From Pythium myriotylum (lineage: Eukaryota; Oomycota; Peronosporomycetes; Pythiales; Pythiaceae), in assembly GCA_023091665.1 (NCBI GenBank), contig JALJCQ010000017.1:1116001-1180000 (forward strand): a stretch of DNA of 64,000 bases. The letters are read 5' to 3'. Under the pieces are notes generated by a model. That model ran no database searches. It was not told where the DNA came from and saw nothing but the letters and a program-made list of their open reading frames with translations. The position numbers and the translations under genes are program-made. Positions 16,445 to 25,543 of this stretch are shown in pieces (within the stretch, counting starts at the first letter, position 1; the number at the start of each line of letters is the position of its first letter).

Positions 16445-16460
16445 CGAATCGCAGAATGAG
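16445..16460 (-). promoter_or_regulatory. Initiator plus flanking element of the LPMO gene
   Basis: Minus-strand CTCATTCTGCGATTCG is identical to the elements of secreted genes A and C and lies about 45-55 nt upstream of the start. Confidence 0.55.
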
Positions 16461-16937
16461 GCAGAGAGAGGTTGTTGAGTTGGTCGCTCAGTAAAGAACC
16501 CTCAAGCAGCTCAATTTCGGCTGGAGAGCCCACCGGCTTCGCCAGTGCCACATGGGCTCTCTGGCTTGAACGCGTCTCCCTTTCTGAAGACAGTACACGG
16601 TGCCAGCAAAAGGCTTTTTCAGTGGGGGCAGTGTCTTCGTAGGTAATGAATTAGCGGCGTGGGTGGTTCAAAGGTCTCACATGTTTCTCAGGTCATCTCA
16701 GTTGGTTCACTGACAAGTGGTCCATCTGGATTCGCGGACCTCCACCTGGACAAGCGGGTGCCCAAGTTGCGCTACTCACCCATTGAAGAGCTCACTGATT
16801 AGCAGAATTCTTCAGTTTATGCCTCATCGAGTCAGACACTCCAGCCGATCGCACGAGAGTAATCCGACTCGACTGTGGTGGAGATGAAGATTACAAGAGG
16901 TTCTCTAAGCTCTCTTCACGAAGTCTTCTAGAGCACT
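16461..16937. other. Intergenic, nothing recognised
   Basis: Promoter side of the LPMO gene and 3' side of the next gene. No coding frame or repeat of note was seen. Confidence 0.5.
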
Positions 16938-19184
16938 CTAGCGTTTTGAGTTGCATTCGAGGCACACGACGCGACGTACACGACTCGTTGCAAAGCTGCA
17001 GATCAGCCCCAATACGTCGTTACTCAAACCTCGAATGGCTGACGTCACTTCTTTGCCGCGTTCGAACTCGCGCTGCTTGGACTCGACGACGCTGAGCAAC
17101 GCTGCTGCACAGGTTGCGGTGAACGGTCCGTCTGCGAAGAGAGATTGCGCTGGTGGGATGCCGAGACGCCGCACCAGGCGAAGTGATTCTTCGTGTGCAC
17201 TCTCAAACGTCGGCATCGGTGGAGTAGGGCTGACTTCAGATGGGGAAACTGACTCGTCTCTCCAGTGAAGATATCGGAGATTTGGCGCCGAGTGGAGCAG
17301 ATTGCGAAGGAAAGCACTGCTCGCGCCGAGAGCGTCTGGGTTTGCTGAACAAATACGTATGGCGGAGAGGTTGTCGAGCCGTTTCTGATCAGAGCACATA
17401 ATCATCTTGCCGTGTGAAGGGAGTGTCAGCGACAGCTCGCTCAGAGTCGCTAAAGCTCCATGCGATTCCCGCATGTCGCCACCGTGATTGACTGCCAGCG
17501 AACGTAGCGAGGGGCATGCAGCGACGAGGGCTGCAACAGTCATCTGGCTGACATCACCGCATGCAGTGATGTCTAGGAGAGTCAAGTTGGAGCCAAGGAA
17601 TGAGATCAATGCCCGCAAAAAGTCGGAGGCTGGCCGAGTCGTTGAGTTAATGCGCGAAGAACACGAAGAAGCGGTCAAGAGCCGGAGGCCAGTCAATTGT
17701 GAGGGTACAGGGGCGAACTCTCTCGCGCTTCGTATCGATGACGACTTGACCCATCCGAGACCGTGCGCTGGCACGACTACCGCGACCCAACTTCCCCACG
17801 TGGTTCGATCCAGCGAGTGAACTCCACATAAATCGATTTCGAACGAGTCCACATCGGAAGCGGTTGGGATCTCGGCAGCACCTGGACTTGGCTCTACTCG
17901 AATTACAGCCTGATACGCGAGGTGACCTCTGTAGTAAGCGTCGCAATCCGGGGGTTTGCTGGTCAAGAGTTGGAGTAAGTTGTTTCCCCTAGACATTGCG
18001 GCCAGTGACGAAACTACTTCACGCGAGAGATGAATGTCTCGTAGAATGAGATGACGCAACGACGACTGCTGGGCGAATGGGTGGAAGACAGCAAACGCTA
18101 GCCACGGCAACTCCCTTGTTGCGAACGACCGGTTTTCCTCACGTACACTAAGACTCAGAGAATGAATTGATGAAGCGTGCGGAATTGCAGAGAAGAGTGC
18201 GGGGAGAGTGATGTCGTCAAGTCGGCTGTGCTGGAACTCAAGTGAAGATGAAATCTCAGAAGATTGCTGCAATAAGCAATGCAACGCTTGCGCCATCCCG
18301 TAACGTGTTGTGCGCCCGATATGGGAGGAAATCTGAAGGTGGCCGATTGGAGTTAACGACCGTTGCATGAACCGCGTAAACGTTGCGACATCGCCATCAT
18401 CGTCGAACTTCATGAGCCCATCGACGAGAAGGTGAACGAGACGGAAGCTTGGTTGTTCCAAGTTTGCAACGGTAGGCACGACATCTTCTGACCTAATGGG
18501 CAACAAAGACTCGGAGCTCAACTCCACCAAGGCAGCTGGAGACACCGATAGGCCTACGTCGACTGTAGTTTTGCTGCCAATGACTGTCTGCCATGGTTGA
18601 AGAGAAGCTAGAAGATGAGCCAGTTTTGTTTGAACTTCAGTCGATGCGAGTTTTTCAGCCCCATAAGTACCGCAAAAACAACTCAATACTGTGGCGATCT
18701 GGTGAGGAGCTGGACGGCCTTGCATCGCAATCATAATGCGTGGGAAGCAATTGTCGAGCTGGTCGAAGAATCCAACGGAATCAAGTACATTTGCCCTTCG
18801 AGGCCCGAGATCGGAGAAGACTCGCTTCCAGAAGATGGGATTCTCGAGGCCAGTAAAGCCAGAGCAACGCGATAATGCGTGCCACGTCAAGGCAGCAGCA
18901 CGAGCAACTAGTGCACTTTCCGACAGTGTGGCAACTTGACATGGCGAGCGTTGAGAAATAGTGTGTGGAAGCTCTATTCTCACCCACGCGTAGCTCTCGA
19001 TAAGTGAGTCGATCAGACGATCACGATCAATGGTAAGAAATACCGTGATGCCACAGTCTCTCAGCTGCTTCTTCCACGCTGTAGCTACCGCCCACGCTTC
19101 TTCCTCAGCGAGCCTTCGAGCGTCAATGGCGCTGTTGCCCAACGTCTTCTCTCTCCGACACTCTGTGGAAGTGTTGGATCCCAT
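16938..19184 (-). CDS. Predicted N-myristoylated LRR-like family protein, member 4
   Basis: The predicted protein has 748 aa. I prefer the ATG at 19184 (MGSNTSTECR: Gly2, Ser6) over the upstream in-frame ATG at 19214. Family blocks are EEAWAVATAWKKQL, AALTWHALSRCSGFTGLENP, then FWKRVFSDLG. Leu-rich segments, the SH3-like strand AVVVPAHGLGWVKSS, the block AACPSLRSLAVNHGGDMRES, and a C-terminal LSNDVLGLICSFATSRVRRV follow. It is closest in layout to member 3, which lies just beyond the LPMO. Two small palindromes of TGAGATTT/AAATCTCA lie upstream (19245-19259, 19311-19328). Function unknown. Confidence 0.7.
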   Translation of the reverse strand: MGSNTSTECRREKTLGNSAIDARRLAEEEAWAVATAWKKQLRDCGITVFLTIDRDRLIDSLIESYAWVRIELPHTISQRSPCQVATLSESALVARAAALTWHALSRCSGFTGLENPIFWKRVFSDLGPRRANVLDSVGFFDQLDNCFPRIMIAMQGRPAPHQIATVLSCFCGTYGAEKLASTEVQTKLAHLLASLQPWQTVIGSKTTVDVGLSVSPAALVELSSESLLPIRSEDVVPTVANLEQPSFRLVHLLVDGLMKFDDDGDVATFTRFMQRSLTPIGHLQISSHIGRTTRYGMAQALHCLLQQSSEISSSLEFQHSRLDDITLPALFSAIPHASSIHSLSLSVREENRSFATRELPWLAFAVFHPFAQQSSLRHLILRDIHLSREVVSSLAAMSRGNNLLQLLTSKPPDCDAYYRGHLAYQAVIRVEPSPGAAEIPTASDVDSFEIDLCGVHSLDRTTWGSWVAVVVPAHGLGWVKSSSIRSAREFAPVPSQLTGLRLLTASSCSSRINSTTRPASDFLRALISFLGSNLTLLDITACGDVSQMTVAALVAACPSLRSLAVNHGGDMRESHGALATLSELSLTLPSHGKMIMCSDQKRLDNLSAIRICSANPDALGASSAFLRNLLHSAPNLRYLHWRDESVSPSEVSPTPPMPTFESAHEESLRLVRRLGIPPAQSLFADGPFTATCAAALLSVVESKQREFERGKEVTSAIRGLSNDVLGLICSFATSRVRRVVCLECNSKR

Positions 19185-20389
19185 GCTTCGAGTCAGGAAG
19201 TGAGCTGCTGCCATAAGAAGCCTGCCGCCACGCAGTCCCCAGGAGAGATTTCAAATCTCAATGCTCTCCTCGCTGAATTCAATGGAGCTCAGCTGACAAA
19301 ATTTCACCGGTGAGATTTGGAAATCTCATTTCGAAACTCGACTCACGAGGATGTGGGGCTCAGGCTTCCTCGCATCAATCAATATGTAACTTTGGTGCGA
19401 TCGAACTCCAGACCTGTTGCGAGCTCGCAGGAGCCGATCATTCCGGATTACACCCAGCAAAATAAGTGACTCTGGCGCTGGCAGCAATCCAAGAGCCATC
19501 GATGGAGATGTTGATCGTCTTGGGCTGGGCTGCGTGCTTCAAATTTCACTCTGCTCCTCGACGTGAGCTCTTCAGGTGGACAAATCAAAGTTTGACGAGG
19601 CTCTGGCTCTCATCAGTTCGCAGGGGATCACTTGTTCTCACATCTCTCTCTGCCATTGCATCCATGGATAATCAACTTTGCAGCTCCATCTTTCGCGGTC
19701 GAGTGTACGTACCGGACGCTCGGTAGCCCGTTTTCCTCCTCTCTGCACGTCGATCCGGCTTTCGGTCGCGTAGAATCCGCACGGAACACGCGACTTCCGC
19801 TTCGTGCACCATGGCGACTCGCCGCGACGGATGAAACCGCTTTTCGGCGACTGAGGGCGTTCGCCTCTCCACCAACCGTTGTCGCCTCTCAGGGGAAAGT
19901 TCAGGCAGCAAGAGCGAGAGAAAGAGAAAGAGAAAGAGAGAGAGGGAGAGGAGTCTCGCAGCAATCTCGAGCTCTGTATACCACTCGTAAACGCTGTGTC
20001 AAGTCGTGCGAGCCGAGGCCACGAGCTTCCTCTGACGATCTGTAGCCATTCAGGAGACCACAGTATTTCAACGTGAGACTTGTGCGACTTGCAGTTCGCA
20101 AGCAAACCCGCCACCATTTTTCGGGAAACTGTGGCGCCGCGACGTCCTTCTCACTGTTTTCCACCAATCGCAATCTCCCAAAACGCCTTTTCCTCCAATC
20201 ACTTCCTCGTCGAATAAGAATCCAGCTCAGACGAGGATCCGTAGAGGGGGCTTCCTCGCTTTTTCCATGGAATGAAAATTCGAAGAGCTCCTCAGCTGCA
20301 TGGAAGGAAAAGCCGCCAAGAGTTCAGCGCGTCAGGCTCGCATGCGCTCGCTCACATGCGCCCGCCTGCTCACTTGCTGACTCGCCGCC
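19185..20389. other. Intergenic between divergent genes; GA-rich tract
   Basis: About 1.2 kb between a minus-strand and a plus-strand gene, so it probably holds both promoters. It includes the palindromes 19245-19259 and 19311-19328 and a purine (GA/GAAA) tract at about 19911-19952. No gene is supported. Confidence 0.5.
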
Positions 20390-23300
20390 ATGGCGCAGCC
20401 GCGCTTCTCCGCGCGACGGGGCTCGCTGCCCGCGACCTCGCGCCCTGCGCCCGCCAACTGGCCGCGCCACGCGCAGGACGACGCCGCGCTCGCGAGAGCG
20501 ACGCCCGCCTTGGCATTCGCGCACAACGACCGCCGCCGCCACCAGCAGCAGCACAACGACATGAAGTTCATCCAGCGCGTCGGAACGAGCGGCAACTACC
20601 CGCCCGGAGTGCGCAAGCTCGCGCCGCCGACCACGGGCTTTGCGAGCAACCAGCCGATCCAGCCGCGCACGCCGTCGCCGCACGCCGTGCAGCTGCCCGA
20701 GGGCACGCTCCACGTGTGGATCTACCAGGCGCGCCAGCTCGTCTTCCGGCGACTCTTCGAGACCATGTACGAACGCCACGGACTGCGGCTCCGCATCTAC
20801 GCGAGCTCGCGCACGACGCAGGACGTCGGCGAGATCTACGAGACGCGCCGCAACTACGGAGGCAACATGGCCAATCCGCGCTGGCGCCGCGATCAAGACG
20901 ACGCGCGCGACGACGCCCACGGCCACTTCAGCATCCCGCTGTCGCGCAAGTCGCTGCGCAGCGAGACCGAGCTGAGCGTCGAGATCGTCTGCGGGATCCT
21001 CGTGGTCGCGCACACCAAGATCTCGCTGCCGGGCTTGTTCCTGGGCAGCTTTGGCACGACGCTCGAGAGTCTCGCGACAAGCAACATGCAGTTCCGGCCG
21101 CACTGGTTCCCGCTGGACGGAGAAGACGCCGGGCTGATCGAGATGGCGCTCGAGTTCATTCCGACGCGACTGGTGAAAGAGCAGCAAGAGCACCAGCGCC
21201 AGCACTCGCTGCAGAAGCGGTCGCCGCACCAGCACCCTCGCAGTAACCAGCCAGAGAGTGAGTACGACGATTATGATCAGGAAGCGAGGCACAACCACTA
21301 TGACCACGATCGTGGGTACGACGAGTACCATCAGCAGTACCAATACAAGGAACCGTACGCTCCTCAACGAAGAGGAAGTCGCTCTTCAGATGTGCAGCTC
21401 GAAAAGGAGATGGATCGACAACGAGCTCGCGAGTACGAAGCGTTGGAACGCCAAGAACAGCTTCGGCGGCAGCGCTTTGAAATGCTCGAAGATCCGCATG
21501 AGACAAGACCACAAGAACGTGCTCGAAGCGCCACGACGGCATCATCCTCGTCCTCGTCCTCTGCCCGATCCTCTCGGTTTACACTGCCTCGTCGACAGAG
21601 CATGTCGGACCTCGACAGCCATGAAGACCTTTCCTTCCACTATCACCAGCCTCAGTATGAAGTGGAAGGCGGCTACTACGAAGAGGAGGAGGTCGTGATC
21701 ATGGACGGATACGAGAACTCGCCACCGCCCAGTGAGTTTTCGGGTTACGAGTTCCACGACAGCCGGTACGAGGAGCATACTGTCGATGATGTGATCCACG
21801 AAGGCACATACGAGTCGCGCTCGTCGATGAACTCGGAGTATGACGACTTATCCCTCTCGGCATCGTCGTCGTGGGCGTCCGTCTCTACACTAAACGATAC
21901 ATCACAGGAGAACCTTCTGAACAAGCAACTCTGGGATCTGTACCGGTACGGTATCTCGGACGAAGCACCAGAAGAGATTAATGTTGGCAGTCGCATCGAC
22001 AACTCAACGGCCGACTCGGCTTCTCTCAGAGACACATCAGTGTCCATGTCATCGGTGTCGTCCTCCGTGATCAGCCGAAAAATGAGTACGATGTCGCAGG
22101 CATCCAACTTCTCGGTTGCGTTTTCGGACGCATCAGAGGCTTCGATGATGAGCCGCGAGGCCAGCACGTGTGCGAGCGAGATTTTGACATACAACGATCG
22201 CATCCAGCGCATGGAGGAGGCAATACGCGCAGCTCGAGAGCGTCGACTCGCAGAGGAAGCAGCGGCAGTTGCCACTGCTGCAATCGCACCCCAGAATCAA
22301 GGCTCTCAACCTGAACCTAGACGCCGGCCCTACGTTCCAGCCCCTATTTCGACTACGGCGCCAGCGAGGCCACCGACATCTATCACCGCGTACGGATGGG
22401 AGCGGACACCACCACCTTCACTTGCCTCTCCTGCAACTTCTGAGCCTGTGGTTGTCGAGAGCCGCAAGGGCGTCGTGCTGTTCGACATGGATCATATTCC
22501 CGTAAAAGGCCAGTCTGGCCAGACTGACCCGGCGCTGGAGGCTTACAGAGCCAAGATGCTGGCACGTCGTCGCTCGCTGCCTGTCCATATGCTCTCGGGT
22601 GGTAGTGGTCCTGGAGGACTCGGTCTTGGCGGTGCCACCGCGAGTGGGCAAGGTGGATTCCCTCCTCCTCTCGTCCGTGAGCTTAGTGCCCCTCTCGGAC
22701 GGCTTTCGATGAGAGATCCAGAGCCGCTCCATCCTGGCATGCAAGCTGCATGTAAGTATGATCATCACGCGAGCCCATCGGCTTGGGGAGGCTACGAACA
22801 GCACTTCCCACACCGTGACGACAGGCAACCCAACCAACGATTTGTCGGAGTCGTAGACAAGTCGCATCCTGCCGCACAGCCGAAGGTGACCTCGGATGAG
22901 GAACCTTCACGCTCCAGCCGACCAAGCGACAATGATCGAGGCAGCACTGGCAGCATTGACGGACTGCCAGGACCGCCCAGCTTAGGTCGCAAGCGCAGCT
23001 CTTCTCTCCACTCGATCAGCGACTTGCTTCGTGACCAGTCCTTCCGCATCCACAACATCGCCGTGACTCCATCTCCGGCTGAGCGAGTTGCCCCCTCGTC
23101 TCGTCCTCCATCGCGTCAGTCCGTCTCTGACCACAGCTCCGGACGCCCAAGTGTCGCCGAGCGCAAGCTCAGCAAGGCTAGCAGCTATGCCAGCAGCGAC
23201 GCGAGCTCGAACGGCCAGCAGATTGTTCCCACAGTTCACCCGACAAGTGGAGCCCCTCCTCGAGTTCGACGCAACTCAAAAAGCGGGGGCAATGTCGTCC

Positions 23301-23530
23301 AGATCAACGGCATCGCACTGGGAATTGGCAAGTTCATCAATGTGGGCAACGTACCCGGCGTAATACGATACATCGGCCCAACGATGTTCGCTCCTGGCCA
23401 GTGGATCGGTATCGAGCTGGTGGAGAAGAAGGGCAAGCACAACGGCACGGTCCAGAACGTGCAGTATTTTGAATGTGCCCCGGAGCACGGCATATTCATC
23501 CGCGCCGAGCGGCTGGATATTTCGACGTAG
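20390..23530 (+). CDS. Long CAP-Gly domain protein with N-terminal C2-like region
   Basis: The predicted protein has 1046 aa. The last 70 residues are a CAP-Gly domain (GNVPGVIRYIGPTMFAPGQW, GIELVEKKGKHNGTVQNVQY, FECAPEHGIFI), the fold that binds EEY/F-type tails of tubulin and +TIP proteins. The canonical GKNDG motif is GKHNG here. Residues about 100-265 (GTLHVWIYQARQLVFRR to IEMALEFIPT) look like a C2-type beta-sandwich. The middle is charged or Ser-rich and largely disordered, with a Gln/Glu/Arg-rich probable coiled coil (LEKEMDRQRAREYEALERQE) and another near RIQRMEEAIRAARERRLAEE. It probably links microtubule ends to membranes or cortex. The ATG at 20390 has a strong context, and an in-frame ATG at 20561 (MKFIQRVGTSG) is an alternative. 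Confidence 0.8.
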   Translation: MAQPRFSARRGSLPATSRPAPANWPRHAQDDAALARATPALAFAHNDRRRHQQQHNDMKFIQRVGTSGNYPPGVRKLAPPTTGFASNQPIQPRTPSPHAVQLPEGTLHVWIYQARQLVFRRLFETMYERHGLRLRIYASSRTTQDVGEIYETRRNYGGNMANPRWRRDQDDARDDAHGHFSIPLSRKSLRSETELSVEIVCGILVVAHTKISLPGLFLGSFGTTLESLATSNMQFRPHWFPLDGEDAGLIEMALEFIPTRLVKEQQEHQRQHSLQKRSPHQHPRSNQPESEYDDYDQEARHNHYDHDRGYDEYHQQYQYKEPYAPQRRGSRSSDVQLEKEMDRQRAREYEALERQEQLRRQRFEMLEDPHETRPQERARSATTASSSSSSSARSSRFTLPRRQSMSDLDSHEDLSFHYHQPQYEVEGGYYEEEEVVIMDGYENSPPPSEFSGYEFHDSRYEEHTVDDVIHEGTYESRSSMNSEYDDLSLSASSSWASVSTLNDTSQENLLNKQLWDLYRYGISDEAPEEINVGSRIDNSTADSASLRDTSVSMSSVSSSVISRKMSTMSQASNFSVAFSDASEASMMSREASTCASEILTYNDRIQRMEEAIRAARERRLAEEAAAVATAAIAPQNQGSQPEPRRRPYVPAPISTTAPARPPTSITAYGWERTPPPSLASPATSEPVVVESRKGVVLFDMDHIPVKGQSGQTDPALEAYRAKMLARRRSLPVHMLSGGSGPGGLGLGGATASGQGGFPPPLVRELSAPLGRLSMRDPEPLHPGMQAACKYDHHASPSAWGGYEQHFPHRDDRQPNQRFVGVVDKSHPAAQPKVTSDEEPSRSSRPSDNDRGSTGSIDGLPGPPSLGRKRSSSLHSISDLLRDQSFRIHNIAVTPSPAERVAPSSRPPSRQSVSDHSSGRPSVAERKLSKASSYASSDASSNGQQIVPTVHPTSGAPPRVRRNSKSGGNVVQINGIALGIGKFINVGNVPGVIRYIGPTMFAPGQWIGIELVEKKGKHNGTVQNVQYFECAPEHGIFIRAERLDIST

Positions 23531-23989
23531 GCGTGGTTGTGGAATATTGTACATAGGAGAGCTAAGGACCAGGACGTATGCGCTGCAATGATAATAAACG
23601 GAGGTCGCTTCAGGTAGAATCGACCGGACCTGTCCATCTCGTTCGTCGACCGTGTGAGTTTCCCAACTCGAACGATTTGCTGATCCTGAAACTGGTGGCC
23701 GTAAGGGAAGCTGTGATAACCTGTGAAGCGGGATAAACGAGAGCGACGCGCGAAGACAGCAACAGCAGAAGACGAACAATCGAGTGGGTCCCTCAGGAAA
23801 CAACAGACGACCTTGGTCCATTCCTTATCACTCATATGATGGCGTGGGCTTCATGCTGAATGTTGCTTGGCCAAGTGACCGGACGACTGGAGAGGACCCC
23901 GCTGGCAGCACGCAGCGCCAACGACACACTCCACACGAGTCGCGTCGGATCTAATGATACGGGTGGAGAGGAGAAACCGCTCGGGTAGC
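23531..23989. other. 3' region between convergent genes
   Basis: Holds the 3' UTR of the CAP-Gly gene, with ATAATAAAC near 23588-23596, and that of the P1 gene on the other strand. No further gene was seen. Confidence 0.5.
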
Positions 23990-24417
23990 TTAGTAGTCCG
24001 AGCCGCCGCCGCCGAACATGTCCGCGGCACCGCCAATGTCCTAATCAAACGAAGAAAACAACGCGCAGGCGCCGTCAGTCTCGCGCTCGCTCGTCACGAC
24101 CCAAGAGAACGTACGGCCTCCTCGACTTCCTCGACGGCCTCCTCCTCGGCCTCGGCGGCAGCAGCACCGCCGGCGGCGGCGCCGGCGACCGCGGCGCCCG
24201 CGGCAGCCGGGCCGCCCGACGAGATGAGGTCGAGGATCTTGTTGCCCTTGCCGAGGAGACCCGAGAAGAGCGCCGGCCAGTAGGGCTCGACCTCGTTGCC
24301 CGAGGCCTTGATGACGGTGGAGATGGCGTCCGAGGTGATCTCGGCCTCGCCGTCGAAGAGGACGAGCGTGGCGTACGCGACGCAGAGTTCGTCGTGCTGC
24401 TCCTTGCTGATCGCCAT
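23990..24417 (-). CDS. RPP1: 60S acidic ribosomal protein P1 (one intron)
   Basis: The joined product has 117 aa. Exon 1 (24417-24115) starts MAISKEQHDELCVAYATLVL and carries the P1 dimerisation domain (ITSDAISTVIKASGNEVEPY, FSGLLGKG) and an Ala/Glu-rich hinge. The reading frame runs past this point only into a stop. A canonical intron at 24114-24041 (GTACGT to GATTAG) restores the frame into a short exon 2 encoding DIGGAADMFGGGGSDY and a TAA at 23990-23992. P1 pairs with P2 on the P0 stalk of the large ribosomal subunit and recruits translation GTPases. The end keeps the D-M-F-G pattern but lacks the usual DDMGFGLFD terminus of animals, fungi and plants. Identity is very firm and the intron boundaries are firm by frame and consensus. 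Confidence 0.92.
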
Positions 24418-24639
24418 GGTCTGTCGTTCCGTGTCTCTGCTGTTTTGCGCCGAAGGAATGGGGAGCTGCTCATGAGGCCCATGGAGGTCACTCGAGCGGG
24501 GAGGGCGGAGCCAGTGGTTGGTTGGCTGGACGAGCGAGCGCGAGGTCGGAATGGGGCCAGAACACGGTGAGGTGGAGGCGCAAAACAAGGTGGAAGAAGC
24601 ATTTTGCACGAAAGCGTTTTTACAACAAGCAAGCGTAAT

Positions 24640-25543
24640 TACGTGATACTAAGTTCGCATGCGTACTTGGAAGTGCGCAGTGTGGGAGATGCAGAGTGGT
24701 GGTTCGTTAAGGAGGAATGATGGTATAGAAAGGCGGCATAGTTTCCTGTCTGTTCGGCGTGAGTTAACTTGCCCCGGCAAACCTGTGCTTTCGTATATAT
24801 TCCCATAACAATAGCAACGAAATATGATAGTTTATATTCTCCACTGATGACAATAACCTCTGCCGAATGATATTCTTCTTGAAAGTCCACACTGCTCCAT
24901 TCCGATTGATGGCCCATCAATCAATCAAAACGAAACCTAGATCGGATTCGAGTGGAGTTGGATCCGCCGCTGCCAGCGCCAGCGCCCGCAGCGCCAGCAC
25001 GAGCTCACTTTTCAATCCGCCGCCGACCGCGCACTCGACCTGCTCTCCTTTCCTTCTCTCTGCATACACGCACGAGGCACTTCAGTACACGAGGCACGTC
25101 AGTACACCAGGCACGTCAGTACACCGGGCCCTGTCCTTCAGTCCTTGGTAGTAAGTAGTAGTAGGATCCGCCCCTTCGGCGGATCTAGTAGGCTAGTCGT
25201 AGGAGGGTTTTTGTGCCTTCTAGAGGCCTTTCTACCGTCTCTTAGTCACAAACAACCCTTCTACGACTAGCCTACCAGATCCACCGAAGGGACGGATCCT
25301 CACAAGGGTTCAAGGGCCTCGTGTCCGATGTATTGAAGTGCCTGGTGTACTACAGTTCCTCGACTGTCGAGAACCTACGCGAATCCATTTGTGTGGCTAT
25401 CGCACAGCAAGCAGGGACAGCATTAGCTGTTGCGTTTGAAAACAATCACAACACCTTCTACAAGAACCAATGTAACCTCCAAGACTAGCACAACACGGAG
25501 GATTCATAGTGTCAATTCTAAACCGGCCCACCATGCTCTCCAA
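24640..25543. repeat. Duplicated 3' flank of ABCC gene 1
   Basis: The part from about 24870 to the stop codon, and on into the coding end, is nearly identical to 36337-37010 and, inverted, to the flanks after 45688 and 51116. The outer part is a weaker match. It contains three 17-bp units (GAGGCACTTCAGTACAC type, 25074-25124) and the palindromic element at 25164-25299. No gene of its own. Confidence 0.8.
25164..25299. repeat. Palindromic 136-bp element, single unit
   Basis: It runs from GGATCC to GGATCC. The two halves are imperfect inverted repeats sharing GGCTAGTCGTAG and (A/G)AGGGTT, around a centre near AGAGGCCTTTCT. Each end has its own small hairpin, ATCCGCC-CCTTC-GGCGGAT at the left. 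This nested dyad is the unit that is tandemly multiplied downstream of ABCC genes 4 and 5. Confidence 0.82.

Noticed and set aside
23236..23835. Minus-strand frame overlapping the end of the CAP-Gly gene
   Set aside because: It is antisense to the conserved CAP-Gly domain with no recognisable protein.
24867..25158. Small frames in the ABCC 3' flanks repeated at four loci
   Set aside because: They recur because the DNA is duplicated. They overlap minisatellite and palindromic DNA and lack domains.
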